Assembly: GCF_009882915.1 (NCBI RefSeq)
Contig: NZ_WTUW01000009.1
Location: 744,001-808,000 of the forward strand
Origin: Sneathiella litorea
GTDB lineage: Bacteria; Pseudomonadota; Alphaproteobacteria; Sneathiellales; Sneathiellaceae
Length of the DNA stretch: 64,000 nucleotides
Direction of reading: 5' to 3'
The notes under the pieces were generated by a model. It was not told the origin of the DNA. It searched no databases and saw only the letters and a program-made list of their open reading frames with translations. Positions 46,620-57,845 of this stretch are shown here, in pieces; positions within the stretch are counted from its first letter, which is position 1, and every line of letters begins with the position of its first letter. A program made the position numbers and the translations under genes.

Positions 46620-48040
46620 CCTACCTTTTCCTTGGCGAGAAGCTTTTCAAGGTCTGCAGGCAAGGCGTTGGCCCACACGGAAATGGAGCCCGCTCCGAGG
46701 CAGACAACAACATCGCCCGGATGACTGTTTTCCTTGATTAAAGCCGCCAACGCGTCGGGTCCATCAAGCGAAAGGACATGGCGATGACCACGAACGCGAA
46801 GAGCCTCGACGAAATGCTCCTTGTCAATTCCGGGAAGCGGAGCCTCTCCCGCAGCATAGATATCTGCGACAACTACAATATCCGCATCATTGAAGCAGCT
46901 GCAAAACTCCTCGAACAGATCATGAAGCCGGGAATACCGGTGTGGCTGGACGACCGCGATAACCTTTTTGTCGTAGGCCTGACGCGCAGCGGACAGGACC
47001 GAAGCAATTTCAACTGGGTGATGTCCGTAATCATCAATAATGGTTACGCCATCCACTTCACCGGTCTTGGTAAAACGTCGTTTGACGCCACCAAAGTTGT
47101 GAAGTCCCTTTTTAATATCCTCTTCCGCGAAACCCATTTCCTTGCCAACCGTAATAGCAGCAAGCGCATTCATGACATTATGAGTGCCGGGCATCGGTAA
47201 ATTAAAGCCCTTTATCTCCCGGAGATCGCCTTCCACACGATCGCTCAACTCAACATCAAAATGGGCATGACCGCCCTCAAACCGGATATTAGTTGCGCGA
47301 TAGTCTGCCTGTGGGGAGCAGCCATAGGAAACGAGGCGTCGATCCAAAATCCTGCCGATCAATGCCTGAACTTCAGGGTGGTCGATACAAACCGCAGCGA
47401 ACCCATAGAAGGGAATATTCTGTACAAATGTTTGGAAGGCATCACGCACGCCATCAAAATCGCCATAAAAATCAAGATGTTCCGGGTCAATATTGGTTAC
47501 CACCGCGATCGTTGCCGGTAGTTTGGTGAAGCTGCCGTCGGACTCGTCCGCTTCAACCACCATCCATTCACCCTTCCCAAGGCGCGCGTTGGTGCCATAT
47601 GCGTTAATGATGCCCCCGTTTATCACCGTAGGCTCCATACCTGCTGCGTCCAATAAACTGGCCAGCATTGAGGTTGTGGTCGTCTTACCATGAGTGCCGC
47701 CAACAGCGATTGCCGATTTAAGGCGCATCAATTCCGCCAGCATTTCCGCACGGCGCACAACCGGTATCAGATTATTTCGCGCCTCTCGTACTTCCGGATT
47801 ATCAGGCTTTACCGCAGAGGAAATCACGACGACTTGCGCCTCGCCAAGATTTTTTGCATCGTGGCCAATATGCACGGTGACACCAAGGGCGCGCAGTCGC
47901 TCAACATTTGCGTTAGCCGAAAGATCGGATCCCTGAACCTGATAGCCAAGGGTATGCATTACTTCCGCGATGCCGCTCATCCCGATCCCGCCGATCCCGA
48001 CGAAATGTACAAGGCCCATGTCTAGAGGTAGCTTTCTCAT
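46616..48040 (-). CDS. murC: UDP-N-acetylmuramate-L-alanine ligase
   Basis: Adds L-Ala to UDP-MurNAc with ATP, 474 residues. The N-terminal Rossmann domain begins [19 protein letters not shown]; the P-loop is [49 protein letters not shown] and the C-terminal [18 protein letters not shown] are Mur ligase signatures. Overlaps by 4 bases with murG and murB. Confidence 0.97.
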   Translation of the reverse strand: MRKLPLDMGLVHFVGIGGIGMSGIAEVMHTLGYQVQGSDLSANANVERLRALGVTVHIGHDAKNLGEAQVVVISSAVKPDNPEVREARNNLIPVVRRAEMLAELMRLKSAIAVGGTHGKTTTTSMLASLLDAAGMEPTVINGGIINAYGTNARLGKGEWMVVEADESDGSFTKLPATIAVVTNIDPEHLDFYGDFDGVRDAFQTFVQNIPFYGFAAVCIDHPEVQALIGRILDRRLVSYGCSPQADYRATNIRFEGGHAHFDVELSDRVEGDLREIKGFNLPMPGTHNVMNALAAITVGKEMGFAEEDIKKGLHNFGGVKRRFTKTGEVDGVTIIDDYGHHPVEIASVLSAARQAYDKKVIAVVQPHRYSRLHDLFEEFCSCFNDADIVVVADIYAAGEAPLPGIDKEHFVEALRVRGHRHVLSLDGPDALAALIKENSHPGDVVVCLGAGSISVWANALPADLEKLLAKEKVG

Positions 48041-49176
48041 GCAGCTGCCTTTCCATTATTTTGGTTTTCACTGTTGGCTGGCTTGAACCGTTCGACCAGA
48101 TCAGCAAGCTTTTCCGCAGCATGTATCTCACCAATACTTGTTGCAGCATTCGCCATGACCGAGAGACAGTCGGGATGCATAAGAAGATAGGTGAGCTGGC
48201 GGCTCACTTCCTCCACGGTAAAATCATCCTGCAGAATAAGCCGTGCGGCGCCTCTCGCCACAGCATTCTCGCCATTCTTACGTTGATGGTCATCCATCGC
48301 ATGTTTATAGGGCACGAGGAGTGAAGGCCGCCCCGCTACAGTCAATTCAGACAAGGTGGACGCACCGGACCGAGTGATGGCCAGATGACACTCCTCCAGG
48401 AGCTGGGCGACATTTTCAAAAAAGCACGCCAAATTCGCGTCTATGCCGTTCTCCTGATAAAAAGCCCGGACCTTCTCGATATCCTCGGCACGACATTGCT
48501 GTGTCACATGTATCCGCGATTTCAGATCAGCGGACAGCGCACTTAAAGCTTCCGGCACAACCTCGGAAAGGACTGTCGCCCCCTGGCTTCCCCCGAGAAC
48601 AAGTAAGTTTATGGGACCGCCGGAGACAGGGCTTTTATAGCCTTTGTCAAAAAGGGGTAATATCGCACGCCGGACCGGATTACCGGTATAGATCATCTTA
48701 TCCGCGATCTCATTGTCTGGGCTTTCCGTGTGATCGAAGGACGTTGCCACAATCTTTGCATATCCGGCCAAAAGCTTGTTTACCCGCCCCAATACCGCAT
48801 TCTGCTCATGCAACACCAACGGAATTCCCAAACTAGCTGCGGCGGCCGCTGGTGGCATGGAGGGGTACCCGCCAAATCCCACCACTGCCAAAGGTTTAAT
48901 ACGGCGCAGAATCTTACGAGATTGTAGAAAGCCAAGAATAAGGGCGCCAACAGCTTTTACTTTCCCAATGAACCCGCCGATGGATGGAGAGCCGGACTTA
49001 ACCTGAAGAACCGTGACCCCCGGGAAAAGCTCATCGTATTTCTCGCCCCGCATATCGGTGATCAGCGTTACAGTGAACCCGCGCGCCGTCAACTCTTCCG
49101 CAAGCGCACGGGCCGGGAATATGTGCCCACCGGTGCCACCACTCGCCAAGACAACCTGTTTCTTCGGGAGAGTCAT
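48037..49176 (-). CDS. murG: UDP-GlcNAc-undecaprenyl-pyrophosphoryl-MurNAc-pentapeptide transferase
   Basis: GT-B glycosyltransferase that turns lipid I into lipid II at the inner leaflet. It has 379 residues. Motifs are [75 protein letters not shown] and [20 protein letters not shown]. Overlaps by 4 bases with ftsW and murC. Confidence 0.97.
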   Translation of the reverse strand: MTLPKKQVVLASGGTGGHIFPARALAEELTARGFTVTLITDMRGEKYDELFPGVTVLQVKSGSPSIGGFIGKVKAVGALILGFLQSRKILRRIKPLAVVGFGGYPSMPPAAAAASLGIPLVLHEQNAVLGRVNKLLAGYAKIVATSFDHTESPDNEIADKMIYTGNPVRRAILPLFDKGYKSPVSGGPINLLVLGGSQGATVLSEVVPEALSALSADLKSRIHVTQQCRAEDIEKVRAFYQENGIDANLACFFENVAQLLEECHLAITRSGASTLSELTVAGRPSLLVPYKHAMDDHQRKNGENAVARGAARLILQDDFTVEEVSRQLTYLLMHPDCLSVMANAATSIGEIHAAEKLADLVERFKPANSENQNNGKAAA

Positions 49177-50297
49177 CTCAGCTCCCCTGTACCTGCCCGG
49201 CGACGGCTCAGCGCAAGCAACATACCCATCAGAAGGGCCAGCGCAAACATCGATGATCCGCCGTATGAAATGAAAGGGAGTGTCATTCCTTTTGTCGGCA
49301 TCAGTCGCAGATTAACCCCAATATTGATTACCGCCTGCAATCCGAATTGCGTCAACAATCCAGCAGCTGCCAGCACGACGAAGAAGTTTTTCTCTTCCAG
49401 TAAGCGGCTAAATCCCCGGAGCACAATAAATGCAAATAGAGCGACGACGAGAAGGCAGACCACCACGCCGAATTCCTCACCCAGAACCGCAAAAATAAAA
49501 TCTGTATGGGCGTCCGGCAATTGCCGTTTTACAGAGCCATCCCCAGGCCCCACACCGAGAAAGCCGCCAGTCTGGAAGGCCTCCATCGCGCGTTCAATCT
49601 GATAGTTTCCGCCGCCGGACGGATCCATAAAACGGTCTACCCGGCTGGCTACATGAGGAAACAGGCTATAGGCGGCCGCGGCGCTGACAATCCCGACAAC
49701 AACAAACATTACAACCCAGATGATAGGCAGACCGGCCAGAAAAAATTGGGCGAACCAAACTGCACAGACCACCAGTGTCATGCCAACATCCGGCTGCAGA
49801 AGAAGTAAAGAAACAACAAAAACAAAAAGGGCAATCGATATGAGATTTCCTGGAATCTCGTCGCTTCTGCGTTGCTCGGCAAACATCCACGCGGCAACAA
49901 CCGCGAATGAAGGCTTCAGGAATTCCGTCGGTTGAAGAGTAAAGCTGCCAAATTGCAGCCAACGATGCGCACCCTTTACCTCAGGCCCGACCAAAAGGGT
50001 CGCAATTGTCAGGAGGGAGAAAAAGCCGAAACTGACCACAGCAAGCCGCCGCACCCACAGAGGTGAAAGCAGTGAGATAGCAAAGATCATCATCACAGCC
50101 ATCGGCAGATACATGAATTGGCGACGAACAAAGTGGAAGCTGTCAAGGTTAAGCCGGGCAGCGATAGCAGGACTTGCGGCCAGGACCATCACTCCGCCCA
50201 TCGCGACAAGCAGGCCAACCGCAACAAGCGTCCAGCGATCCACGGTCCACCACCAGCTTCCGACAACAGAACGGTCAAGACGAGTAAAGGTTGTCAT
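49173..50297 (-). CDS. ftsW: Septal peptidoglycan polymerase FtsW
   Basis: SEDS-family glycosyltransferase that works with FtsI at the septum, 374 residues, about ten membrane segments. Motifs include HRWLQFGSFTLQPTEFLKPS, LLLQPDVGMTLVVCAVWFAQ, GDGSVKRQLPDAHTDFIFAV and PTKGMTLPFISYGGSSMFAL, standard for SEDS proteins. The chosen ATG overlaps the murD stop as ATGA; an in-frame start seven codons earlier is less likely. Confidence 0.96.
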   Translation of the reverse strand: MTTFTRLDRSVVGSWWWTVDRWTLVAVGLLVAMGGVMVLAASPAIAARLNLDSFHFVRRQFMYLPMAVMMIFAISLLSPLWVRRLAVVSFGFFSLLTIATLLVGPEVKGAHRWLQFGSFTLQPTEFLKPSFAVVAAWMFAEQRRSDEIPGNLISIALFVFVVSLLLLQPDVGMTLVVCAVWFAQFFLAGLPIIWVVMFVVVGIVSAAAAYSLFPHVASRVDRFMDPSGGGNYQIERAMEAFQTGGFLGVGPGDGSVKRQLPDAHTDFIFAVLGEEFGVVVCLLVVALFAFIVLRGFSRLLEEKNFFVVLAAAGLLTQFGLQAVINIGVNLRLMPTKGMTLPFISYGGSSMFALALLMGMLLALSRRRAGTGELR

Positions 50298-51682
50298 GTC
50301 GTCTCCCTCGTAATCCACTGAACGGCGGCCTTACGAAACATATCTCCGCGGGCCTCAAAACTGGTAAACTGGTCGAAGCTTGCGGCCGCCGGGGATAACA
50401 GCACAACGGCATCTTTCCCCTTATCATCATGCGCAGCTGTCGCTGCCTTTAAAACGGCTTCCTCAAGGTTAGCGCATTTTTGATATGGCACCTTTCCTTC
50501 CAGTGTCGAGGCAAACTGATCCATCGCTTCGCCAATCAGGAAAGCCTCACAAACTCTATCGAAATGCGGCGCAAGAGAGGTAATCCCCCCAGCCTTTTGC
50601 CGTCCTCCGGCAATCCAGAAAATATTCTCAAAACTGGTCAGCGCCTTTTCCGCCGCCTCTGCATTTGTCGCCTTGGAATCATTAATAAAGAGGACATTCT
50701 CATAACGTCCGACTTCCTCCATCCGATGGGAAAGACCCCCGAAAGACTGAAGACCCGACTTTATTTCATCCGATGTCAAACCAACGCTCCGTGCAGCAGC
50801 AACCGCCGCCGCGGCATTTTGCCAGTTATGACGGCCACGCAGGGAACCAATCTCAGAGATATCTATCGTCCAAGATTGATCACCAATGGACTGGTCCTCA
50901 AGTTGGCCGTCGATGACGCTGACTCCCCCGGCTACCCGCACCCTAGTCGAGATTGGTACGAGTCTTCCCTCACCATGAATTGCGAGGCATGTCGCTATAT
51001 GTTCACAAAGTGGATCATCAATATTGATAATCGCGATACCTTTTTCATCCTGATGCTGGAAAATACGCCGTTTAACGGCCGCATATCCCTCCATATCACC
51101 ATGACGATCCAGATGATCCGGTGTGATATTAAGAAGGATTGCCACATCCGCCTGCCAGGAGGGCGTTAGATCCAACTGGTAAGACGACAGCTCCAGAACA
51201 TAGCAACCCGTCGCGTCAAGTTCTGGCAAATCCATAACCGGCGTACCGATATTTCCACCCAGCGCCGAGGACTTACCGGCTGCAGTCAGCAAGTGATATA
51301 TTAAGGCAGATGTCGTCGATTTACCATTTGTGCCCGTTACACCAATGATACGGCCGGCCTTCTTTTCCTGAAGGAAAATTTCGACGTCCCCGATAACAGC
51401 AGCACCGGCCATTTTTGCAAGACCAACGACGGGATGCGGCTCTGGATGTGTCAGGGGCACCCCTGGACTCAGCACCAGCGCTTCCGCCTCCGGCCAGCTA
51501 TCCTCCGCCAGATTCTGAACGATAAGGCCTTCTTCCTCGGCAGCCTTGCGGCGGCCTTCGTTATCATCCCAGACATAAACATGCGCCGCGCCGAGATGAA
51601 GCTGGCGCGCCGTTGCCATACCGCTCTTGCCGAGCCCAAATACGGCGATGTTCTTATGCTGATATGAGTGGCTCTGCATCAT
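50294..51682 (-). CDS. murD: UDP-N-acetylmuramoylalanine-D-glutamate ligase
   Basis: Adds D-Glu to UDP-MurNAc-L-Ala, 462 residues. The N-terminal domain begins IAVFGLGKSGMATARQLHLG; the P-loop is GVTGTNGKSTTSALIYHLLT; NITPDHLDRHGDMEGYAAVK and the C-terminal INDSKATNAEAAEKALTSFE are diagnostic. A Leu-to-Phe-type family C-terminal SFDQFTSFEARGDMFR is present. It lies five bases after mraY. Confidence 0.96.
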   Translation of the reverse strand: MMQSHSYQHKNIAVFGLGKSGMATARQLHLGAAHVYVWDDNEGRRKAAEEEGLIVQNLAEDSWPEAEALVLSPGVPLTHPEPHPVVGLAKMAGAAVIGDVEIFLQEKKAGRIIGVTGTNGKSTTSALIYHLLTAAGKSSALGGNIGTPVMDLPELDATGCYVLELSSYQLDLTPSWQADVAILLNITPDHLDRHGDMEGYAAVKRRIFQHQDEKGIAIINIDDPLCEHIATCLAIHGEGRLVPISTRVRVAGGVSVIDGQLEDQSIGDQSWTIDISEIGSLRGRHNWQNAAAAVAAARSVGLTSDEIKSGLQSFGGLSHRMEEVGRYENVLFINDSKATNAEAAEKALTSFENIFWIAGGRQKAGGITSLAPHFDRVCEAFLIGEAMDQFASTLEGKVPYQKCANLEEAVLKAATAAHDDKGKDAVVLLSPAAASFDQFTSFEARGDMFRKAAVQWITRETT

Positions 51683-51686
51683 CCCC

Positions 51687-52775
51687 TCACCTCAACTTCA
51701 ACGATGCAAGGCCAATAAGCGCAAGAATAACGGCAATAATCCAGAAGCGGATTACGATCGTCGGCTCGGCCCAGCCTTTCTGTTCATAATGATGATGCAA
51801 GGGAGCCATCCGGAAGACGCGTTTCCCCGTTAATTTAAAGGAGGCCACCTGTACAATCACTGAAACGGTTTCCAACACAAACAACCCGCCAATGATCGCC
51901 AGCACAATTTCATGGCGCGCCACAAGACTGACAGAACCGAGCGCTCCCCCCATAGCAAGGGAGCCAGTATCACCCATAAATACCATCGCGGGAGGCGCAT
52001 TAAACCACAGGAAACCGAGACTGGCACCAATCAGGGCACCGCAGAAAACAGTCAATTCTCCTGATCCTGGGACATATTGGATCTGCAGGTAGTTTGAAAA
52101 GACAGCATTACCCACCAAATAGGCAATCAATGCAAAGGAGGCCGCCGCGATCATCACGGGAACAATTGCAAGACCGTCAAGCCCATCTGTGAGGTTGACT
52201 GCGTTCCCCGCCCCCACCGTCACCAAAATGGCAAAGGGGATATAGAACCAGCCGAGAGTGATAATCGCATGCTTGAAAAAAGGAATAGTCAGCACGCCGG
52301 AAATCTCCACCGGAGAACTCGCCATGATGACATACCCGGCCGAACCGGCGATCAAAAGTTCCAGCAGTAGCTTGAGCTTTCCTGGGAGACCCCGCGTATT
52401 GTGGCGGCTAACTTTCAGATAGTCATCGGCAAATCCGATGGCACCAAATCCAAGTGTGACCAACAGAACCACCCAGACGTAGATATTCTTCAGATCCGCC
52501 CAGAGCAATGTGCTGATCCCAAGCGCCAGAAGGATCAAGAAACCTCCCATTGTCGGAGTGCCCTGCTTGGCGATAATATGGGATTGCGGTCCGTCGTCAC
52601 GGATTGGTTGCCCCCGGTGTTGTTTGCTTTTCAGCCAGCGAATGACAGCCGGACCACAAATAAAACTGATTAGCAGTGCCGTCATAACCGCACCGCCAGT
52701 ACGAAAGGTCAAATAGCGGAACAGATTGAAGAGCGTAAAATCTTCGGCCAGCGGAAATAATAGATTGTAGAGCAT
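51687..52775 (-). CDS. mraY: Phospho-MurNAc-pentapeptide translocase
   Basis: Makes lipid I from UDP-MurNAc-pentapeptide and undecaprenyl phosphate. It has 362 residues and ten membrane segments. Motifs: SQHRGQ-like [20 protein letters not shown] with [48 protein letters not shown], and [17 protein letters not shown], followed by [20 protein letters not shown]. The start overlaps the murF stop by one base (TGATG). Confidence 0.97.
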   Translation of the reverse strand: MLYNLLFPLAEDFTLFNLFRYLTFRTGGAVMTALLISFICGPAVIRWLKSKQHRGQPIRDDGPQSHIIAKQGTPTMGGFLILLALGISTLLWADLKNIYVWVVLLVTLGFGAIGFADDYLKVSRHNTRGLPGKLKLLLELLIAGSAGYVIMASSPVEISGVLTIPFFKHAIITLGWFYIPFAILVTVGAGNAVNLTDGLDGLAIVPVMIAAASFALIAYLVGNAVFSNYLQIQYVPGSGELTVFCGALIGASLGFLWFNAPPAMVFMGDTGSLAMGGALGSVSLVARHEIVLAIIGGLFVLETVSVIVQVASFKLTGKRVFRMAPLHHHYEQKGWAEPTIVIRFWIIAVILALIGLASLKLR

Positions 52776-54211
52776 CAGCGCCCCCTCTGTTCTGAAGCGG
52801 CCAATGCCGTCGGCTGTTGCGCAAGCAGCGCATCAAGCGGAATGCGCATTTTGCTGCCCAGCGAGCCCTTGATTAATATAATGTCACCGGCACGGACCGT
52901 ATCCAGCAGGGGATTGATCAACAGTTCCGATATGTCTTCATGATGTGTGCGGATAGTGCTCGGCATGGACTTCGCCAACTGGGCCATATTGGGGCCACAG
53001 GTGAACAGGAGATCAACCTCCGCCGCGCAAACGTCAGCTTTCAAGCTTCGATGAATATCAGCAGACTTCTCCCCCAACTCCAGCATATCACCGAGCACGG
53101 CAATGCGCCGTCCGTCGCCGTCCGGGTAGAGATTTTGGAGAACTTCCAGCGAGGCCCTCATGGAGGCGGGACTGGCGTTATAGCTTTCATCAACAACCAT
53201 ATAGCTGCCACCTAAACAGGGCACCATATGTCGCGCACCGCGCCCCTTGGGTGACTGCATAGCACCAAGCGCTTCCGCGGCCTTCTCGATATTGGCGCCA
53301 AGCTCGCTCACGGCGCCTAAAACTCCAAGAATATTACTGATCCAGTGGCGTCCCGGCACACCTAAGCGGAAGAAAACCTCCTGGGAGGCGATCTTGACCG
53401 CCACATCACTGTAATCGGGGTAGAGCGTAAAGTCAGTAAGACGAATATCCGCTTCTGATTTTTCGCCAAATGTCAGGATTTGCGTAATACCTGCATTCGC
53501 TGCAATACTCTTCAAAAGACCGCCATAGCTATTGTCACCATTGAGAATAACCGAGCCACTGGAAGTCAAACCTTCGAAAATTTCCGCTTTCGCACGTGCA
53601 ATTGCCTCAACATCCGAGAAAAATTCCAGGTGAACGGCCTCAATTGTTGTGATCAGCGCAACATGTGGACGAACCATTTTTGACAGGGGACCAAGCTCAC
53701 CCGGATGATTCATGCCAAGCTCGAATATGGCATATTTGGTATCTTCGGGCATACGCGAAAGCGATAATGGCACGCCCCAGTGATTATTGAAGCTGCCGAT
53801 GCTGGCGTGGGTTTTTCCCTGCCGCGACAATATGTGTAAAAGCGATTCCTTGGAGCCTGTCTTGCCGACACTGCCGGTAACAGCAACAATCTGCGCGTCC
53901 GTTCGTGCCCGGGCGGCGCGCCCCAGATCTTCAAGCGCGCGCAAAGTATCGTCCACAAGGATAACATTCGCCTCTGCCGGCAGATTATCCGGCCTCTGGC
54001 TCAGCAGCAGTGCCGAAGCACCGCTCTCAAACGCGGCGCAGGCAAAGTCATGGCCATCATGCACAGGCCCGACAATCGCGACAAACAAATCGCCTGCCTC
54101 AAGTGATCGGCTGTCGATAGAAACACCTGTCGCCAGCCAGTCTTCCCGGTCGGCTTTTCCGCCAACAGCGGCGATAACATCGATCCCTTTCCAGAGCGGC
54201 GCTTCAGACAT
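52775..54211 (-). CDS. murF: UDP-MurNAc-tripeptide-D-alanyl-D-alanine ligase
   Basis: Adds D-Ala-D-Ala to complete the UDP-MurNAc pentapeptide. It has 478 residues. Motifs are [39 protein letters not shown] (P-loop), [20 protein letters not shown] and [20 protein letters not shown]. It overlaps murE by 8 bases and mraY by one. Confidence 0.96.
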   Translation of the reverse strand: MSEAPLWKGIDVIAAVGGKADREDWLATGVSIDSRSLEAGDLFVAIVGPVHDGHDFACAAFESGASALLLSQRPDNLPAEANVILVDDTLRALEDLGRAARARTDAQIVAVTGSVGKTGSKESLLHILSRQGKTHASIGSFNNHWGVPLSLSRMPEDTKYAIFELGMNHPGELGPLSKMVRPHVALITTIEAVHLEFFSDVEAIARAKAEIFEGLTSSGSVILNGDNSYGGLLKSIAANAGITQILTFGEKSEADIRLTDFTLYPDYSDVAVKIASQEVFFRLGVPGRHWISNILGVLGAVSELGANIEKAAEALGAMQSPKGRGARHMVPCLGGSYMVVDESYNASPASMRASLEVLQNLYPDGDGRRIAVLGDMLELGEKSADIHRSLKADVCAAEVDLLFTCGPNMAQLAKSMPSTIRTHHEDISELLINPLLDTVRAGDIILIKGSLGSKMRIPLDALLAQQPTALAASEQRGR

Positions 54212-55661
54212 TTTCGCCCCCTAACACAGAAACGATCTGCTGGACGGCTGTTTTGTCGTTAAAGGGAATGGCTTCCGTGCCGATAACCTGACCTTCCTCA
54301 TGGCCCTTACCCGCTACCACCAGAATATCTTCCGGCCCGAGTGCCTTGATCGCGGTTTCAATCGCGGTAAAACGATCGCCAATATTCAGCGCATCCGGAC
54401 AAGCCACTATAATTTCAGCACGTATTTGAACTGGATCCTCATTACGCGGATTATCATCCGTCACAATCGCCCGATCCGCATAAAGACCGGCAATGCGGCC
54501 CATTTCAGCCCGCTTTCCCTTGTCCCGGTCGCCGCCACAGCCAAAAACAACATGAATTTTTCCCTTTGCATGACTACGGACAGCCTCAAGGACGGTTTCC
54601 AGCGCATCCGGTGAATGAGCATAATCAACATAAATGGCGGCATTATTCGCGAGTCTCGAGACCAACTCAAGGCGTCCCGGAACATTCGTCACCTTGGGAA
54701 GAGCCATAATCGCAGCCGACGGATCACCCCCTGCACCGATAACGAGACCAAGCGCGCAAAGAGCGTTCATCGCCTGAAATTCGCCTGCAAGCGGCAACAT
54801 GACTTCGTGGCGTTTTCCGAAAACTTCTATCGTGATTATCTGCCCTACGCTTTTCGGCGCAAGGTCGACCAGCTTGATCTCCTCGCCCATTCGGCCATAG
54901 GATATAATCTTCACTCCACGGTCCTTAGCGGCCCGCAAGAAGGCGGGATATACTTCCGAATCCGAGTTTAAAACGGCTGTGCCCGTCTTATCGAGAACGC
55001 GCGAGATCAATCCAAGTTTCGCATTGAGGTATTCTTCAGAGGAGGAATGATAATCAAGATGATCACGCGTCAGATTGGTGAAGGCCGCCGATTTAATTCG
55101 CGCACCATCAAGCCGGTACTGATCCAGCCCATGACTTGAAGCTTCGATGACTGTGTGCTGAATTCCGTGCCCGACGAGATAGGTAAGCGTTTTATGCAGG
55201 AGCACAGGATCAGGGGTTGTATATCCGAGTGACATCGTCTGGTCGGGCATCATTACACCAAGTGTCCCAATGCTCGCCGCAGGCAATCCCATCGCCTGCC
55301 ATATAGCGCGCGTAAAATACGCCACAGATGTCTTACCATTCGTTCCAGTAACAGCAGCTATCGCTTCCGGCTCCGCCCCATAGAAGCGCGAAGCGAGGCG
55401 TGCAAGAGTTAAGCGCGGGTTACCCTCCCGAAAACAGGGAAGATCGCAATCAGCGGGCTCGTAGGATGCATCAGTAAGAATGGCAACCGCCCCTTTCCTG
55501 ACCGCATCCTCAATGTAATTGCGCCCGTCAGCCTTGGTTCCCGAAAGCGCCGCGAACAAAAAGCCCGGCTCGACATGACGGCTGTCGGCAGTCAAACCCT
55601 TAACATGTCTATCATGCATGACCGGCACATCCCGGCCCTTCATCAATTCAGAAAGACGCAA
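54204..55661 (-). CDS. murE: UDP-MurNAc-L-alanyl-D-glutamate-2,6-diaminopimelate ligase
   Basis: Adds the third stem residue. The motif TDDNPRNEDP is the DNPR signature of meso-diaminopimelate-specific enzymes. The P-loop is AAVTGTNGKTSVAYFTRAIW; NLTRDHLDYHSSSEEYLNAK and IYVDYAHSPDALETVLEAVR are conserved. I chose a TTG start with GGGAGAAG upstream, giving LRLSELMKGRD and 485 residues. It overlaps the ftsI end by 14 bases. A longer frame starting inside ftsI adds 25 poorly conserved residues and is unlikely. Confidence 0.93.
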   Translation of the reverse strand: MRLSELMKGRDVPVMHDRHVKGLTADSRHVEPGFLFAALSGTKADGRNYIEDAVRKGAVAILTDASYEPADCDLPCFREGNPRLTLARLASRFYGAEPEAIAAVTGTNGKTSVAYFTRAIWQAMGLPAASIGTLGVMMPDQTMSLGYTTPDPVLLHKTLTYLVGHGIQHTVIEASSHGLDQYRLDGARIKSAAFTNLTRDHLDYHSSSEEYLNAKLGLISRVLDKTGTAVLNSDSEVYPAFLRAAKDRGVKIISYGRMGEEIKLVDLAPKSVGQIITIEVFGKRHEVMLPLAGEFQAMNALCALGLVIGAGGDPSAAIMALPKVTNVPGRLELVSRLANNAAIYVDYAHSPDALETVLEAVRSHAKGKIHVVFGCGGDRDKGKRAEMGRIAGLYADRAIVTDDNPRNEDPVQIRAEIIVACPDALNIGDRFTAIETAIKALGPEDILVVAGKGHEEGQVIGTEAIPFNDKTAVQQIVSVLGGENV

Positions 55662-57444
55662 GTTTCTTCTCCCTTGAATTGATGGGAATAAACATGGCTT
55701 TCTGCACAGCCTCACTTTCCTCTTCAACGGGCTCAATTGCCAGTATTGGCCCGATACGGGAAATCAGCCGTCCAATAATTGGCGCGGCTGTCCAGCCTGC
55801 GCTTCTAAAACCGTGGGTCTGAGCGTTCCCTTTTGGCTCATCAAGCATCGCGAAGACGACATAACGTGGATCATTCATGGGAAACGCGCTCACAAACGAG
55901 GAAATCAGCGCATCACGCTTGTATCGGCCCCCAACAGCTTTTTCCGCCGTCCCGGTTTTGCCGCCGACCAGATAACCCGTAGCAGCCGCCTTACCGCCCG
56001 TTCCCTTTTCGACAACAAGCCGCATAAGCCGCCGCATGACATCGGAAGTCTTGGCCGAGATGACTTGGCGGACCGGCGTCATTTTTTCTTCGTTCCTCCG
56101 GATCATCGTCGGATTGATATAGTTACCGCCATTGACAATTGCCGCGATCCCGGTGCTGAGTTGCAAGGGGCTAACGGACAGTCCATGGCCAAATGAAATT
56201 GTCATGGTTTCAAGGCTATTCCATCTTGGCGGCAAAATTGGGGCACCGACCTCTGGAATCTCAAGAGACGGCTTATCAAGCAGCCCCAGTTTCGCCAAGA
56301 ACGCCTTATGGTTTTTTGGGCCAACATCATCGGCCATTTTTGCTGCACCAATATTGGATGAGTACATATAAATTTCAGGTACGGACAGCCAGCGCTTCTT
56401 AGGATGGTCATCGCGAATACGAAAGCCCGCCTTGCGGATAGGCTCTGTCGCGTCATAGCCACCCTGTAATTCAACGGCCCCCATATCCAGCGCCATGGCC
56501 GTCGTAAAAGTCTTAAAGGTTGATCCCATCTCATAAACACCAAGGGATATCCGGTTGAACTTGGCATCACCGGAAAAATCCCCGGGCCGGTTGGGATCAA
56601 AGTCCGGCAGGGAAACCATGCCCAGTATTTCACCTGTTTTCACGTCCATCACCATGCCTGCGGCACCGATAGCCCGGAAAATTGACATATGGCGCGAAAG
56701 CTCATCCCGTAACGCATGCTGTATCCTGACATCCAGGGAAAGTGTCAAATCCTGCGCAGACTTTTCTTTTGATCCACTGAGCTGAGCATCAAAATACTTT
56801 TCAACGCCAGCGATGCCTTGATTATCCACATCGGTGAAACCCATCGCATGAGAGACCAGCGCACCCATCGGATAGAAACGCTTTTCCTCCTCGCGAAAAT
56901 GCAATCCCGGAATACCAAGCGCATTCACCTGATATTGCTGGGTTGGAGTCAAATTCCGTTTGAGCCAGACAAAATTCCTAGCCGAGGCAAGCTTGCTTAG
57001 GATTGCAGCTTCGCTCATATCATCAAGAACAGTCGTGAGCTTTGCTGCGAGCTCCTTAGGGTTAATGACATTCTTCGGCTCAGCGAATAGCGATGCCGTG
57101 GTCAAAGTCGTCGCCAGCAGAACGCCATTACGATCCCTGATTTCAGCCCTCTTACTCTCACTGATGGCAACAGGCGGCACCGAGTCAGCTTCCGACGCCA
57201 TGACGTCCTCATCTCCGATACCGCTTATTGCGAGCCCGACAAGCCTTCCCGCAAGGACGACAAAGCAAAAAGCAAAGATAACCCCGGCCATTACGAGCCG
57301 ATTTCTACCCCGCTCCAACGTTTCTTTCGCGCTGCCGTCCAGTCGCAACGCCATGTGACGATCATCCTGATTGTTTTGACCAAGGGAAGGCGTCAGCGTG
57401 ATGCGAGGGCGAGGTGACTTAGTGGGCCAAGTCAATTCGCTCAT
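55648..57444 (-). CDS. ftsI: Septal transpeptidase FtsI (PBP3)
   Basis: Class B penicillin-binding protein that crosslinks septal peptidoglycan with FtsW, 598 residues. One membrane segment (LVMAGVIFAFCFVVLAGRLV, about 50-70). The active-site motifs are complete: STFK at 308-311, SSN at 362-364 and KTGT at 495-498. The N terminus has a 40-residue cytoplasmic tail. It overlaps ftsL by 4 bases (ATGA) and murE by 14. Confidence 0.97.
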   Translation of the reverse strand: MSELTWPTKSPRPRITLTPSLGQNNQDDRHMALRLDGSAKETLERGRNRLVMAGVIFAFCFVVLAGRLVGLAISGIGDEDVMASEADSVPPVAISESKRAEIRDRNGVLLATTLTTASLFAEPKNVINPKELAAKLTTVLDDMSEAAILSKLASARNFVWLKRNLTPTQQYQVNALGIPGLHFREEEKRFYPMGALVSHAMGFTDVDNQGIAGVEKYFDAQLSGSKEKSAQDLTLSLDVRIQHALRDELSRHMSIFRAIGAAGMVMDVKTGEILGMVSLPDFDPNRPGDFSGDAKFNRISLGVYEMGSTFKTFTTAMALDMGAVELQGGYDATEPIRKAGFRIRDDHPKKRWLSVPEIYMYSSNIGAAKMADDVGPKNHKAFLAKLGLLDKPSLEIPEVGAPILPPRWNSLETMTISFGHGLSVSPLQLSTGIAAIVNGGNYINPTMIRRNEEKMTPVRQVISAKTSDVMRRLMRLVVEKGTGGKAAATGYLVGGKTGTAEKAVGGRYKRDALISSFVSAFPMNDPRYVVFAMLDEPKGNAQTHGFRSAGWTAAPIIGRLISRIGPILAIEPVEEESEAVQKAMFIPINSREKKLASF

Positions 57445-57845
57445 TGCACTCCCCCAGTATGGGTGAAGGTAGCGAGTTGCACCGGCCCTCTTGGCAACGG
57501 CGTCGCCGGTGTATAATCCCGGCGCGGATTGTGGCGCGGTATAGGTACGGTATATTGCTCAGGGTCAATTTGCGGGTACGGCACCTCGCCCACTGACGCC
57601 ACCTGGTAGGGTGCAATCAACAACAGAGGCAGGTATTTACTCGCGAGCGACTGCAAAACGTCCGGACGGTTCTGATAGGTCCATTCCGCCTTTAGAATAC
57701 GAATGGTTTCCTTATTCTCAGATATATTCTGGTTGAGTGATTTAAGGTTTTTTTCCAGCCCCTGAACCTCATAGGAAAGCTGGTACAGACCAAATGATAC
57801 AGCGGCAACAAGCACGAGAGAAATAATCGTTAAGTTTAGCTTCAT
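57441..57845 (-). CDS. ftsL: FtsL-like cell division protein
   Basis: Small bitopic protein of 134 residues in the ftsL position. It has a membrane segment (LTIISLVLVAAVSFGLYQLS, about 4-23) and a coiled coil (VQGLEKNLKSLNQNISENKE, then TIRILKAEWTYQNRPDVLQS). The closing LAxKYLPL pattern is typical of alphaproteobacterial FtsL. The tail is proline-rich. Identity rests on position and architecture since FtsL sequences diverge greatly. FtsL bridges FtsB/FtsQ and FtsW/FtsI. Overlaps by 4 bases on both sides. Confidence 0.85.
   Translation of the reverse strand: MKLNLTIISLVLVAAVSFGLYQLSYEVQGLEKNLKSLNQNISENKETIRILKAEWTYQNRPDVLQSLASKYLPLLLIAPYQVASVGEVPYPQIDPEQYTVPIPRHNPRRDYTPATPLPRGPVQLATFTHTGGVQ

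Noticed and set aside
56822-56830. DnaA box TTATCCACA inside ftsI
   Set aside because: It lies within coding sequence with no neighbouring boxes; most likely chance.
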